Shown piece by piece: positions 1 to 14,304 of a stretch of DNA of 64,000 nucleotides. The notes under the pieces were generated by a model that saw only the letters and a program-made list of their open reading frames with translations, did no database searches and had not been told where the DNA came from. The stretch comes from Dromaius novaehollandiae (taxonomy: Eukaryota; Chordata; Aves; Casuariiformes; Dromaiidae). Position numbers and translations under genes: made by a program. Location: the NCBI RefSeq assembly GCF_036370855.1, contig NC_088102.1, positions 19,511,001 to 19,575,000 of the forward strand, given 5' to 3'. Each line of letters opens with the position of its first letter. The first letter of the stretch is position 1.

Positions 1-422
1 AGGCTTCCTAATTTAAAAACATCTTTTTCAATGTGAGCATAAAAATACTGCTCCATATTTTTTTTTTAATGAAGAATCAAGTTAGTCCAGCAAGCTGTTT
101 GACCAGTATGACTGTGGTATAGCAGTGCTACACTTCTTACTTAACTGGTGAGAGCAGTCTCATCTGTTTAGCTTGCAAACAGTCCCGTAATACCTGAAGC
201 ATATACAGCATCAGGGACTGAATATGTCTGAGTCCCAGCAGGCTGAGGAACCTCTTAGTCTTGTAGAGAACTGACTGGCTAATAGGAGAATTCTCTCATT
301 CCTGAACCAAAGGAGGATTATTTGCTCTCCGTTCATGCCTGCTCTTAAAAAAAATTGGATAGTTTAAAGAATGTTCTTTTAAGTATTAATTTAGTTTTTT
401 GCCTCTCTCTCACTTCTCTCAG
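1..422 (+). other. CCDC88C intron, 3' part only
   Basis: This is intronic sequence ending in a pyrimidine-rich tract (roughly 394-420) and an AG at 421-422. No exon, RNA gene or repeat is recognised in it. Confidence 0.9.
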
Positions 423-581
423 AATATCCACTTAGCCTCAGATGCTCGCTGTGCCCGAGCATACAGAGATGAGCTGGACTCCCTGAGAGAGAGGGCAAAC
501 CGTGTGGAGAGACTTGAGATGGAACTTGTCCGGTGCAAAGAGAAACTTCATGACATGGATTTTTACAAAGCTCGTATGGAG
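423..581 (+). CDS. CCDC88C: CCDC88C coding exon, start of visible coiled coil
   Basis: This exon encodes residues 1-53 of the visible protein, from [14 protein letters not shown] to FYKARME. It is charged, with heptad-like Leu spacing ([22 protein letters not shown]), at the junction between HOOK domain and coiled coil. The acceptor is a strong pyrimidine tract plus AG at 421-422. The end is fixed by the family sequence ARME-ELRED, which requires the exon to stop after GAG at 581. The next bases are GCAAGT, so the donor is GC rather than GT. The nearest GT, at 586, would add four bases and shift the frame. Length 159 nt, phase 0-0. Confidence 0.95.
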
Positions 582-1226
582 GCAAGTAGAGATCAGGAAG
601 AAGATTTGCTGAGTAATCCTTAATGTTCGGCTTTTGCTGTGTTACCAGTTCATGTGTCATTTGTCATCGAGCTGACTGTAGCAAAAGATCAGAGGAAGTG
701 GAAATTTCATAACGTTCATCTTAGGTATTGGTTTAGCAGCATTAAAAATTCTTTTGGTGGCAAGTAAGACTTGGTGCACAGAAAAAGTACTCATTAGTTT
801 TAGTAAAATCTGCTAGTTCAGCATTACGTGGCTAAACAGGACAGACCTTTTCTGGAGGCTGCTTCTAGAGGATTTAAGTCTAGCCTTGCAAATTTACTGT
901 AAATAAAATGTTTTTTTGTTCGCACTTGATCCTTTGACTAGCATTTTAATTGTCATGTATAAGTTAATTAAATGAATGGCTGAATGTTCTTCCTTAGGGG
1001 TCTGTAGCAGCTGCAGCTGTTGTCCAAGTGGCTGGGCATTTTTAAGCATGACCTCAGATGACAAATTCTAGGCACCCCTTTCTGCACCCGTTGCTTGTAG
1101 TAGAAAGGAGAGAATGTTTGGATCTTCCCTGGTGCCCTGAGCAGAGGACATCAGTGAGAAACCTATGCCTTTGTTCCAATAGTAATGCTACTTATCAACT
1201 TAGTCACCTGCAGCTGTGCCCATCCT

Positions 1227-1345
1227 GGAATCATAGAATAATTTAGGTTGGAAGAGACTTTGGAGGCATCTAGTCAAACCCGCTGCTCAAAGCATGGCTA
1301 ATTTTAAAGTTAGATCAGGTTGCTCTTGTTTTCCATCCTTTCAGT
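1227..1345 (-). mobile_element. CR1 LINE fragment (3' end)
   Basis: On the plus strand the copy begins with ATCATAGAAT, the complement of the CR1 terminal ATTCTATG repeat, then TTTAGGTTGGAAGAGACTTT and a CATCTAGTCAAACCC-type block. This is the hallmark of avian and reptilian CR1 3' ends in minus orientation. The right boundary is uncertain, with decayed similarity perhaps reaching 1430. It is 5'-truncated, as is usual for CR1, and has no coding capacity. Confidence 0.85.
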
Positions 1346-4045
1346 CCTTTGAGCCCCTCTCACCTAAACTGTCAATAACACCACTTAAGTGATACTTCAG
1401 CCAAAGTCAGATGGATATCCAGGCTTTCAAAACACATTGAGGTTCTGTAGTTTACCCCCTCACTATAATTAGGTAAAATCCGAGGTCTGAGAGAGAAGAG
1501 TGATCCTGAAACTCGTGTTCACCAGGCCTCTGGCTAAGAACACATGCCTTATTTCTGCTATAATAAATATTGCTTTGTAGGCATTTTTTTTTCCTCTCTA
1601 ACCTAGGGCGCCAGCTAGATGCTGCTTCTTACAAATAGATTCACTAAGACAACTGATTATTAAATCTAGTAATATCCTACAAAAGCCTGTCTCTTCTCTC
1701 AGTAATTCCCAGTTTACCTTAGGGAGTTTGAAGCTCTGTCTGTCTCTATCTTCCTCTCTAAAGCTGGCAGATCAGTCATGCGTTAACCTGGCATACTAGC
1801 TAGCAGTGCGGCATCCTGATGTTTCCCTTTTGGCAGTGTACTAGTTGTTCACCTTCTATCTGCTGCTCAGTGAATGTAGCTGGAGCTAGAGGAGGACAGT
1901 GTTTAGTCTTATCTTCATCTGAAAGGAAGGGAGTAGCTATTGCTGCTCCTGAGTTTTCAGACTTTTTACTTGTCCTAGAACCAGCAGTCTCCTGCTCTGT
2001 CTGCATGCTAATCTTGCTTAACATACCATTTGGTAAGGAGACCTCTGCTTCTGTTTTGTTCAGTCTTCCCTCACTCTCTCCTACCCTGCCAGCTTTTGGT
2101 GAGACTGTTGAACGCTGGAGGTGAGTGTTGGCCCTCCAAAGATGCCTCCCTGAGATACAGCAGTGGATGGGACAAAGAATGCTCCCATCAAATTGGCACT
2201 TTTCTAATTTTGGGTGACAGTGTGGCCTCTAGCATAAGCTGTTGCTGCCTTAAGGGATGAGTTTTTCTAATATGTGGCAGGACTGCACAGCTGTCTGCAA
2301 GCTGCTCTTTGGTCTAAAATAGCCAGAATGTTTCACATGCTCACCACTCCCCTTCCCATCACTGATCCACCCTTGGCACAGTCATGGACTGGCAGCTTTG
2401 TACAGTGGCATCATCAGGAAAACTCCATTGGTTTCATGCTGATACATTCAGGGGATTCCATGGGACGCTATACTGGCTTCTTTGTAGTCCTGGAGCACCA
2501 CAAAGACTCTGCCTCGTAGCCAGGATCCAACTCTCCATGTCCCTCAGTTTTCTTTCTCTTCTGCTGTCTCAAGTCCTCTGCCCTTCTGAAAAAAGGGTAA
2601 TGGCCTGGAATTCAGTTCAGTGCCTGCTCAGATTCCTCCCCCTTCTTCAAAAATTGCTAGGCTTATAATTTCAAGTTGTAAGGTTTGTGCAAGGATGTAA
2701 TATGGCAGAGATTTGTAGCACTAGACTATACTGTGCCAGTTCATCTCATGGTATTAACTGGTACAGTTTGCATACTAAGCTGAGAGTGCTTAAAACTTGA
2801 ACAAATCTCTCAAAGCCACAGCAGTGAAAATAGAGGTGCATAAAGCACAGCTTTGGCAGCTTTTCTGTGGCAATGTGATACCTTAGGGCTCATAGGGTTT
2901 TGACAGCATCATTAATAAACCCCGCAGAATCAGTAAGTGAGAAGAAAAAGCGATTTTAACTGTGCATCAGTGAAGAAAGCTATTAAATGGGCACTTAAAG
3001 ATCTTTTCCTTCCTGTAGTTCACATACACATTTGGTTGAACAAGACACATGAAAGGTGCTCTGCATAGGATACTGTGACAACCTGAAGGAATTGTGAGCA
3101 AGCTTATAAATAGTTTCTTAAAGTACATAATACAGATCAGCAGTGGAAGCAGGAAGAGAGTTAAGGAGCTATTGTGCGAGGAGTACAAATGGTGCAAATC
3201 TTTCTCTAAGTGAACTTAGCACATTTGAGCATGTTGTTTTCCTTCTCTGTATTTTTCAACAAGAAGATATTCTCAAATGATGTTTTAATTTGACCATTGT
3301 TTGAGGAACATGGAGATGGCTATGGTCTGGAGACCTTCCTGCTAGGATGGCTTAATGAGGTCATACCCATGAATGTGGGAGGAGCAGGCTTAATCCAGGG
3401 CTTCCTCCAAGGAGGTGCTTCTCTCCGATGTAAAGCTCCCCTCCAGCATTCCTCTCCATTGAACCTTGTGCTGCTCCAGGAGATCATCAGATTCTTTTCA
3501 GAGGCCAGGGAGTCTGCCTCATCCATTCTTTCCCCTTCCCATTGCATCACGCTTCCACGCAGGATGATGGGAGGAATTTCTGTGGACATTAAAAAAAGAA
3601 AAAGCACCTCTTGTATATGTTCATATAGCTGACCCAGGCAATGTTTGATTCTCACAAGACATTTTTTAACTGTATCATGCCTTAGTGGGGACAGCTTCCA
3701 AATTGCCAGAAGGCAGGGGTTTGGGCTCCATCTAATAACTGGATCTGAATGTGTGTGCAAATTCTCTAGTTTGATTTATATGATCTGTTTGCTGTTTTAG
3801 TATCTGAAAATGTTTTTCAAAAGCAAACCACCCTGATCGTGCAACCACTTAGCCTGGAGTTAATTGTAACCATATGAGTATACAATGCACATTCTTAAAG
3901 CTAACTCAAGGCACAAGTGATACTGGATCAGAACAAAGTATATAATTTATTTCAGCAATATAATTATGACAGCAGGATTACATATGTTGGATATTAAGCC
4001 ATCACAGTTTAAGGTAAAAGCAATATAAAGCAAAGTTGTTTGGTG

Positions 4046-4064
4046 TTTTTTTTTTTTTTTTTTT
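4046..4064. repeat. Homopolymer T run
   Basis: Nineteen consecutive T residues in the first full intron. It is a simple repeat and likely to vary in length. Confidence 0.95.
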
Positions 4065-5260
4065 AATATATCTTACCTAATAAGCTTAGTATGTTTTCAG
4101 AAAAAAATCCACAGCCAGCAGTTCTTGTTGGTTTGAAAAGAAACTCATAGCTGCAGAATCATGTTGATGGGTTTGTTAATTAAAAAATAAAAATAAAAAA
4201 CCTTAATTCCAGTGAAAATACCACTATCCTACCACCACCTGCTGCTTGTCTAATTCAAAAATGATTTGCAGCCAGACACATTTTCAGGTCAACTGTGTTA
4301 GCCCAGAGAGTTCTGTGAGATGTCAGTGCTGACATGTTGTAGTTGGAACAGTTTTACCTTCCAGGCTTTGTGATGTAACTTTACAAAGCTCCCATGGAGG
4401 AATTATTTAAATTAAATGAACTTTTCAATATTAAGACAGACTTAGATCATGGGTGCACCAGTGAGCAATGTCAACCTAGCCAAAGGAGGCTTTTCCACCA
4501 GGTTATTAATTAAAGATTTAATCAGAACTGTTTTCAGCAGACATGTCCACCCCTCCTGGATGCCTGATGGAAGGCCTTTGGTCTTCTATATACTGCAGCT
4601 CCCAGTGATGTGTAGTTTGTACCAGAGCCTGGATATGTGCATGTACTTGGCACACAGCTTGACTATTCGTGAGACACCAAAATAACTAGTTTCTGCTTGA
4701 TAGACAATTTTGAGAGTAGTTCTGAGGCTATGTTTTTTGAGGTCAGACACCACCTTACTTCTTAGGGCTGTGGTCCAGATTGAGTGTGATGAGCCAGCAA
4801 AGTAAACTCTGATCATCTTGCCGTTTCATTATGGGTTTTCTGGCAGCTTACATGACACTCTGAACATTTCCTGTTGTACGCTTCCTCTGGTCTGTCATCC
4901 ATTCAGTGTCAGCAATTTTAGTTTGCTCACCCTGAAGTGATGCTGTTGGATCAGACTTAGCCCAGAATGTTAGTTCTATGAAATTAGTGTGTGGGGGTGG
5001 GGGGAGTGCTTTTTCTTACTTGTATGCTCAGACACTTTAATTGCAGTAGTTGAACCACTTCACAAGCTCTAATATACTTGTCCTTTTAATGCTTTTGTAG
5101 TAGGGAAATTCTTCCTCTTCCATTTTGCAAGTTGGTAAGTGACCCATGGAGAGGTCAAGGACAACACTGCACTGCATAAGGTGGACTGCTATACTATGCC
5201 ATCTACATTCAAGATGCAGCAAACAACTAAGACCATCTGCTATATAAGGATATTGAATTA

Positions 5261-5324
5261 TGGCCCTATGTAGTATCAAAAGGCAAGCATAGTGGCCCTA
5301 TGTAGTATCAAAAGGCAAGCATAG
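5261..5324. repeat. Perfect 32-bp tandem duplication
   Basis: Two head-to-tail identical 32-bp units (5261-5292 and 5293-5324), followed by four bases of a third copy. The unit begins TGGCCCTATGTAGTATC and ends GCAAGCATAG. The identity implies recent origin or a variable-number locus. Confidence 0.97.
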
Positions 5325-6749
5325 TGGCTATCATCAGACAATCTAACTTATGCTTTGCAGCTGTCTTTTGAGTGTGAGTGTTGGTTTGGGGTTTTTTTTG
5401 TTTTGTTTTAATAACTGGATTACATGAGGCTCTTCATGGCTGATTCCATCCTCCCAAAGATGAGAAGGTAGTTGCTGGCTAAGCAGTGAAAGTGATTTAC
5501 TCATGCCTGATGAACTTTCAGGAATTTACTTGGTCTGGATGTTTGTGGTCTGAGAGAGCAGACATGGACACTGATGTCAACATTTTGGAGGCTGTTGTCC
5601 AGGAATAAAGTTGTCAAGCCGTAAGCATTTTACGTAGCCTGCGTGCACATATTCTGTTCTTTTGTATTTCACTGGAGTAGAGGAAAGGGAGGAAAAGACA
5701 ACAAAAGAACACTTCTTTAGAGGAACAAATAAACTACTTCCCGCATTGTAGATCTTCTGGGTGAAAATCCTTCCTGTACCAATTTAATCTTTTGAAAGTT
5801 GATGTTTTACTGCCATGGAAAATTGGATTTATGACTCAGACTTATCTGAGGATCAGAAAGAGTGAAAGTTAGCAGTTTTAACTTGACATAAGATATAATT
5901 TACTAAATGTAAAACATGACCAAAAACAAATGGCCAGATTTTATGCTTTAGATATTTCATATTTCTGGAGATAAGATACTTGAATGCATGGAGCTTCATT
6001 TGTTGCCCTGCAGGAAATACTGGGAGTGCAGTATAATTAGCTTTTTTCTAATGCTATGGCTGCAGCAGAATAAGTTAAACTCAGTAAAAACCAGATCCAG
6101 AAACACATTAATGCTCATATGATTTTGTTTTTTGTTTTTTTAAGTGATCAGTGTAAAATGGCTTGTTTTCTTTAAGTGGATTAAATTTTGTTCTTAAGAG
6201 AGGAAAAACTTTTTTAGACAGGCATTTATGCCTAAGTGTACTGGAGCAGTGGTATGGACATATCGTATATTGATGGATAGTGCTCCCCAGCATGCTTTGA
6301 ACATACTATAACATCCCTTTAAAGTAAATAAATATAATCTACTTTATAGTTGGGGAAAACAGAGTCAGAGGACTGCAGTGAGTTTGCTAAGCAAATGACA
6401 TTATAATAGAATTAGAATTAGAGTTGTTCTCGGTTTTGAGTCACTGTGGTGCACCTTTTGATCAAGCCTTGTTTACAGCAAAAGAAGCTCCAGTAAACTT
6501 ATCGTTGTCGTCCCCCCCCAACCCCGAATTTTAGGAAAATACTAGTTTTACTTTCATTAATGACTCTCAGATAATCAAACATAATATTGTCTCCCATTAA
6601 ACTATCTGGGTTTTTTTAAATAAAGTAGAGAAACAAGTCAAATTTATTTTTTACATTTTGTAGTATCAATTTATGAAAGTCATCTGGTCTTTAAAAAGTC
6701 AATGTACGTAAAGAGATTAACAATATATACTATTTCTTTTTCTCCATAG

Positions 6750-8272
<1,523 letters not shown>

Positions 8273-8417
8273 GATCGTGACACGGACAAGAAGCGAATTG
8301 AAGAACTGGTGGAGGAGAACATGGTCTTGGAGATTGCACAGAAACAGAGCATGAATGAGTCTGCACACCTAGGCTGGGAACTAGAACAACTATCAAAAAG
8401 CACAGATCTTGCAGATA
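8273..8417 (+). CDS. CCDC88C: CCDC88C coding exon, coiled coil
   Basis: Residues 103-150 plus one base of codon 151, from [17 protein letters not shown] to DLAD. It includes the very conserved block [18 protein letters not shown], which matches Daple almost residue for residue. Donor A|GTGAGT follows 8417. Length 145 nt, phase 0 to 1. The split codon becomes Thr when joined to the next exon. Confidence 0.96.
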
Positions 8418-10292
8418 GTGAGTAGCAGCTGGAGTAGCTGTTGTGGTACTTACTGGGAGCAGTTTAAATGAAGTCAATGGCATAAATTAAAATAGATGGA
8501 TATTCAGTTATTAGTGAAGCTATCTATAAGAATAGCTTTATTTTGTAAAATAACTGAATATGAGCATGGCACTATGTTAATTCTCAAAACTACTTACTGT
8601 CTAGAATCTTATTTTTCTTTACAAAGATTAATGGCTAATTAATTGTTACCTTTAATTCACAGTCTTGCAAATGAGGCTTATCTTCGCCTGCAAAGTTAAT
8701 GGCACTGTGTTCCTCCTTATTCACTATCAACGATTTTGCGTATAGAATTAGTCGGTGGTGAAAACACTGTTCTCTCAAATCTAACAAATTTTGATTACCA
8801 GTACTTTAGGAAAATGTAAAACTATCTGGTTTTCTGACTTTCAAAATTGCAGTTTTTGTTCCCTTCCTGATTTGGTTTCACTAGAGATGTAATAGAATGA
8901 AGGATGTCTGGTTTTGTTATCTCGTATTTATTCATTTCCAAGAACCACAACTTTCAAAACTCTCAACAGTGTTTAAAAACAAAAAAAAAAAAAGTTCCGT
9001 CATCGTAGTTTTAGCTTTTTTAGCACTGGAGCTCCAGAACTACTTCTAAGTAAACAAAAAGAAAGTGAGAGGAACTGAGAACATCAGTTATCTTTAGTAT
9101 TAAGTAGAAAAAAAAATCAAAGAAGCCTGATATTTAAAAAAATAAAAAAAAAAAAAAAAAGTATTTTAGAAAGATTGTGTTATCCTCGCTTCCATTTCAC
9201 AGATGATTCTGTTTAAGAAGTCCCACTTCAATGGTCCTTGCTGTTCGAAAGACAACTGTTAAGCTTGGAAGCAACATAATTTAGACAGGCTTTGCTTCAG
9301 AACAGAATTGAACTGGAACACTTTGTTAATGTTTACTATTTGACTCTTAATTTGACCAAAACTCTCCAGGTGATGATCTTAGAAAAGACACAAATAGAGC
9401 TTTAACATTTTCAGAAATTTGCCAGTTCTGAAGTGTTCTGTTTGGTGTATGTAATAGTGATGATTATTTTAACAGGAGTGAATAATTTTCTGAGACTTAA
9501 TATGAAAGTGACTTTAACATTGTTTTTAAATGTGACTTTGAGCTGAAGGGTAACAATTATTCTGTGTGAAACAGGATTGCTTTTTTATTCTGATGCTGAG
9601 TAGGGGAAGGAACAGAACAGTAGAGGCTTTGATACTGGAAATTAATGTTGGGTGTTAGTGAGACTTTACATCTCTAAAGTTTTAAAGTAATGTCTCTTGT
9701 AAAACTTGCATAAATGTTGTTAGTCTTAAGATTTCAACTTAAGAGAATTCTCTGTGATCAATATTCTGATGGATGTCCTGTGCTTATGCAGCTGGTAATA
9801 AAATAACTTCCTGGATTCAACGTATCAGGGAAGTAGCTGTGAGGCTAAGCCTCTGTTGTAAGAGTTTTCTGTGACTAAATAGGGTCAGATACCTGAGTTT
9901 TCACTGGCTTTTGGAAGTGCAGCATCTTGGTGTGTTACAGACAATTCTCAATGTTTTATCCTCTGCTTCAGTTATTTCCTTTGGAAGTGTAAAAGGGTAT
10001 CAAAGTATGTTTTCCTACTAACCATTAGTAGTTAAAATAACTTCAAGAGAGTAAGTTAAGAAAGTAAGTCGCTTTTAAGATGGTTATCTCCTTACATACT
10101 TCTTTGTTTATTGAAGATCTTGCTGGTTTCTGTGGAAATATATTCCATTTTTATAGAAAGTGTTAACTTAGTCAAGCTGAAATAATAAGGATCTGGCTGC
10201 AGTGATTTTCATAAAAGCAAGTCTTACAGACCTAGAAAGGGGGATATTTCTGAATTGGTTAGTGCCATCTTCTGATTGTCATGTATCAACAG
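8418..10292 (+). other. CCDC88C intron
   Basis: GT-AG intron of 1875 bp ending ATGTATCAACAG. It is AT-rich and contains an A-rich run at 9136-9160. No gene or mobile element is recognised. Confidence 0.85.
9136..9160. repeat. A-rich simple repeat
   Basis: Nearly pure A tract, interrupted once by T, within an intron. Confidence 0.9.
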
Positions 10293-10474
10293 CTAGAAAG
10301 TCCTTTGTGTCTGAGCTGAATGAGCGTGCGTCGAGTCGCATACTGAAGCTAGAGAAGGACAACCAGAGCTTGCAGAACACGATCCAGGAACTGAGGGATG
10401 CCTCCTTGACCTCCAGAGAGAGCAGCCTAAAGTTTGTGGAACTGGAAAAAGAAAATCAGCAGCTCAGCAAAAAG
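10293..10474 (+). CDS. CCDC88C: CCDC88C coding exon, coiled coil
   Basis: Completes codon 151 and encodes residues 152-211, from [17 protein letters not shown] to [11 protein letters not shown]. Two LEK(D/E)N motifs lie exactly 31 residues apart (LEKDNQSL and LEKENQQL), the spacing that recurs in the large downstream exon. The acceptor AG at 10291-10292 has a weak pyrimidine tract. Donor AAG|GTAATT follows 10474. Length 182 nt, phase 1 to 0. Confidence 0.96.
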
Positions 10475-11095
10475 GTAATTCTTGCTCACAGGAACACACA
10501 GAGCTGTTTGGTTTTTTAGCACAGTGTGTGCAGGGCTTTACAACATTCCTGAACAATGAGCAATCGCAGAGAGTTCACCAAAGTTCCCCAGGAGAATGGG
10601 CACGTTTTCAGGCCCTTCTACGTAGTGTGAGAAGGCCTCGTCTCATGTTGGTATGTTCCATTGCCTTCTGCCCCACTGCCTATATTGATGCATCACTGTA
10701 AACAAAGTGACTGTTCCTGTTTCATAAATCCTCTCCTTTGGTGCTTATTTGCCTGGGCATATGGTGCTATTGTTTCTCTTACTCTTTCTTCTCGTGACAG
10801 TCACTAATGCTTGCTCTGTCAGGTGGGAAAGCTATGTCCACATTTAACTTTTTTTTTCCTTGTTCAGAAGTTTTAGTATTGTTTCCATGTAAGCCAAGTA
10901 AATCACAGGTGAACTCAGCTCAGCTTACTGTATTTTTAAATAACTGTCTTTGCTGTCCATAGGCCTGGATCAGCTTTTCCTCCTTGTCCATCCTTTTGGC
11001 TATTACAAGTTCTCTAGTGTCTCTGTCTCTGCAAAGCTCTGGGTTCTTTTCATCCCTGGTAACAAATGTGCAGGTCATCACTTCTTAATTTTTTA

Positions 11096-11148
11096 TACAT
11101 GTATGCACATGTGTGCACATGTGCGTGCATGCACACGTGTATGTACAC
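11096..11148. repeat. Alternating purine-pyrimidine (CA/TG) stretch
   Basis: Degenerate CA/TG dinucleotide tract made of palindromic ACATGT, TGCACA and ACGTGT words, with strict purine-pyrimidine alternation over most of its length. Confidence 0.85.
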
Positions 11149-12667
11149 CTTTATCAAGTGTTATTACTTTTAGCTCAAATGTCAGCTCAGCCCTGTCCTT
11201 GTGAAATGTAGTGCTCAGTTCACACACAGTCACTAACTTTATTTTTTCCTGGCTAGAAAATTGCATTCTGAACTCTGAGTACTTGAGCTGAGTGCCAGTG
11301 AGGGAAGAGGATGCTTGTTAGTCTGAATATGAAAAATTTCCACATCAGTTTCTTCCATGTTCCTACCTGTGCTAAATTATGCAGAGTATAACGCCCGTTT
11401 CTCCTTTCCCTATTGCTACTATGACCTGTGTGTGCCACACTGATAGAAGGATATCAGTCCTCTCTGATTTGCTTATTGGCTAACTGAATGCTTTAAAGGA
11501 CAAGAGGAGAAAGAATTTGTATGTGAAATGCTAGTCATAGATTACTAGATTGTAATTAGCACTGAGTGTCGACTTCTCTGCCAAGGAGAACAAGGATCCA
11601 TCATTACCTTCTGAAGAGATTCTCCTGCCAAGTTGAGAAAACAGTTCTGCTTCTTGAATTTTTTCTGTGCACAAGGAAAATTGTTTGCAAAAATTCAGTT
11701 TACTGTACTCTTTCACCACTCTGATTTATGAACTATTGTGTATGGCTAATTCACTCCAGCTGTAACTTACATGCTTAAAATTTAAGATCAAGATACAAAG
11801 CACTCAGCAGATACCTGTGGTGTACAGCAATTTAAGTCATTTAAAAAGCTGTGGTCAACCTTTGGCTTTGCCCCAGGCACATTTCTGTGGGCACCTCCAG
11901 TTATGGCACTATATTAGTACCAACAGTTGTGATTTCAGGATTAGTTGGATGTTTTTAGTGACAACAAATATGTTGATGTGGTGGGGTCGCCTACAGGTCT
12001 GATAATTGAAAAAAGACCAGTAGCAGGAAATGCCTGTGTGGAGCAAAGAGGCCACTCAATGCATCAGACCAATGAGGAAAAAATGGCAATGAGTTGAAAA
12101 TGAAGAGCAGTTGAAATGTGTGAAAAGGACAAATCCTTTACTAGAGGAACACAGAATATGGTGGGATTTGACATAGTCTGTAAGTGTTGACTGACTGCCA
12201 CAGGCCAGTCAAGTCGCTGACTGGCTCCATCACCTAATCAGAGAGAGATGGAAATAAAGGTAGTAGACAGGATTGTATAGTGTGTGGGAGATGTACACTT
12301 TGTACAGAGACCTGATATATGGTATATAAAATAATCTTGGTTTGAGGTGTGGCTTTTTAATCTTACTTCATCTCACATGCGTTTGTATTTCTCACACACA
12401 TGTAATTAGTAATTAATCAGAACTTAATTAGTTGTCTTAATATGTATGAATGTACACAGCAGGGGATGTCCAGGGCAAAAGGATAATAGGGGAAAAGAGA
12501 GAGCTGGGGCTGAAATAACTGCAAAATCAAACCACGTGTTCTAATGATTAACTGCAAAATGGTAACTGCAGTTAACAGAGGAGGGTGGCGGTCCTTACGA
12601 ACTGTTAAGGAGAATAGCATGTAAAGACAGGACGAGACAGAGAAACCATTTACTCTAATTCTGTGTG

Positions 12668-12712
12668 CCTGTATATATGTGTGTGTATATTTTTTTATAT
12701 ATGTGTGTGATG
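12668..12712. repeat. TA/TG dinucleotide-rich stretch
   Basis: Mixed TATATG and TGTGTG words separated by a T run. It is an imperfect microsatellite in an intron. Confidence 0.8.
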
Positions 12713-14166
12713 TGGGTGTTTTTTTTTGTTTAGGTTACTTACTTGTGATACCCAGAGTAAAATCGTGCCCTCCTAAAGCTGTTCAAATAGAGTCGGATTT
12801 CACCCAGTATCCAAGACTTTTAAAGCTCGTTATCTGAGTATGCTTGGCTGCCCACTGATCTAGTTGTGCTTGGAAGGTTCTTCTAGCAGGAGCAGAAGGG
12901 CATTATTCAGGGTAGTACAAGTAAAGATGATACTAAAGAAAAGTCTTGTACTCTTTTTTTTCTTGCAAGGTTTCAAGAGGAGCTAATAGTAGAAAATCCT
13001 CCTCTCAGGCACAGTCCAGGAGCAGCAGTCCAACTAACTAACGTGTTTTTGTTTGGTGTTTTTTTTGTTTTTCCTGCATCCTTGGACTGAAACAAGTTGT
13101 AAACAGTAGTTTCTTACTTGCCTCCAAATCTCTGGGAGGTGCTAATGAAGACCAGCTATTGCAGAATTAGTGAGTTTATGTTCCAGCCTTCTCTGAACAG
13201 CTCCTTTGGGACCAATGAACCTTATCATGGTTACATTTCTAAATGCTAAGCCCTCCTTATCTCCAATCTGGGCAGCCTCTGCTTGTTTAAACACTTCCTG
13301 TAATGAGGCCTATGTTGACATAGGCAGAGCCCAGCCTCCAGCTATTTCCCACTTGTAACAATTATCGTTAATACCTTTTTCATTGGCATTTTCACTGTTG
13401 GCAAAGTTCATAATATCAACATAAAAAAATGAACTGATACTTCTGCAGAGCTGTTGGTGTTCACAGTATTTTTCAAGCGTAAAAAGGAATACTTCCTGCC
13501 TCAGATAGTTAGGTCTCCAAACCTCTTGCTTCTAAATAGTGAAGAGCTGCTTCTTTTCAGTGCTCAGTATATTATAAGACCAGCTTTCAAAACGAGGTAG
13601 TAAAAAGATGCTGTTTATTGTAGGACTGGGCCCTTATTCACAAATCATTCAAATCCAGTGTCGTGATCTGCTGAGGAAAACAGAGGGCTGACAAAACACA
13701 GGGAAAGGGAATGTAAACTTGGAAATTCCAGTGTTTTTTCTGTTTTCTGGATTTTTAATTCTGTTGTTCACTGAGTTGTCTTAATAACCTTCTCCTCATC
13801 AGCTGATGGAGTAAGGCCATCAACGATGGAGAGGCTAGCAGGAGACACTGTGTCGGAATGGTGAGCACGAGAAACTTTACTTGTCAACAGGAGCAAGAAG
13901 GGGCCTTTAGACAGATAGCTGAAGCATTTCTCACTGATGTACCTTTTATGGTCTGATCTTAGTAGGCAAGAAGGAGATTATTGGCACTGTGAGAAAACAA
14001 CAGTCCTGCTCCTCTCCTGCATCTGGCAAGCTGCAGAAGGGAAGAATTGCATCCCTTAGCCATACTCCCTGTCTCCTTCCTCTGTGTTTTTCAAAATACC
14101 TTTAAATGTGAACAATTGTTGTGTTAGGCTATGTGTGATGTGTTCTGGGATGTTCTCTCCACACAG

Positions 14167-14304
14167 ATTGAAAAGTTGCAAAATCAAATTGAAAAAGAGA
14201 AGCAAAGTAATCAAGATCTGGAGACCTTAAGTGAGGAGCTGATAAAAGAGAAAGAACAACTACAAGTCATCATGGAGACTTTGAAAGCCGACAAAGACAG
14301 ACAG
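14167..14304 (+). CDS. CCDC88C: CCDC88C coding exon, coiled coil
   Basis: Residues 212-257, from [16 protein letters not shown] to [11 protein letters not shown]. Coiled coil with the conserved [17 protein letters not shown]. Acceptor TCCACACAG ends at 14166; donor CAG|GTGCAA follows 14304. Length 138 nt, phase 0-0. Confidence 0.96.

Larger units (their letters stand above)
582..6749 (+). other. CCDC88C intron (GC-AG type, 6.2 kb)
   Basis: The intron starts GCAAGT and ends TCTCCATAG. It contains a CR1 fragment near 1227, a T19 run at 4046-4064 and a perfect 32-bp tandem duplication at 5261-5324. Several open frames of 60-146 codons occur on both strands (for example minus 3320-3760), but none has recognisable homology or splice context. 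No other gene is seen. Confidence 0.85.
10475..14166 (+). other. CCDC88C intron
   Basis: GT-AG intron of 3692 bp ending TCTCCACACAG. It contains an alternating purine-pyrimidine stretch at 11096-11148 and a TA/TG-rich stretch at about 12668-12712. No exon or recognisable mobile element is seen. Confidence 0.85.

Noticed and set aside
180..222. Inverted repeat CAGTCCC / GGGACTG in the first partial intron
   Set aside because: A seven-base stem with a loop of about 28 bases is common by chance, and no RNA gene signature is present.
586..587. GT donor alternative (GCAA|GTAGAG)
   Set aside because: It would add four bases and break the otherwise perfect 5193-nt frame.
582..623. Continuation of the first exon's frame to a stop ([11 protein letters not shown])
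   Set aside because: This is intron read-through past the GC donor. The family sequence continues with ELRED from 6750. A retained-intron isoform is possible but has no poly(A) support here.
3320..3760. 146-codon minus-strand open frame in the first full intron
   Set aside because: No recognisable domain, Trp/Pro/His-rich irregular composition and no promoter or splice context. Most likely chance or relic repeat.
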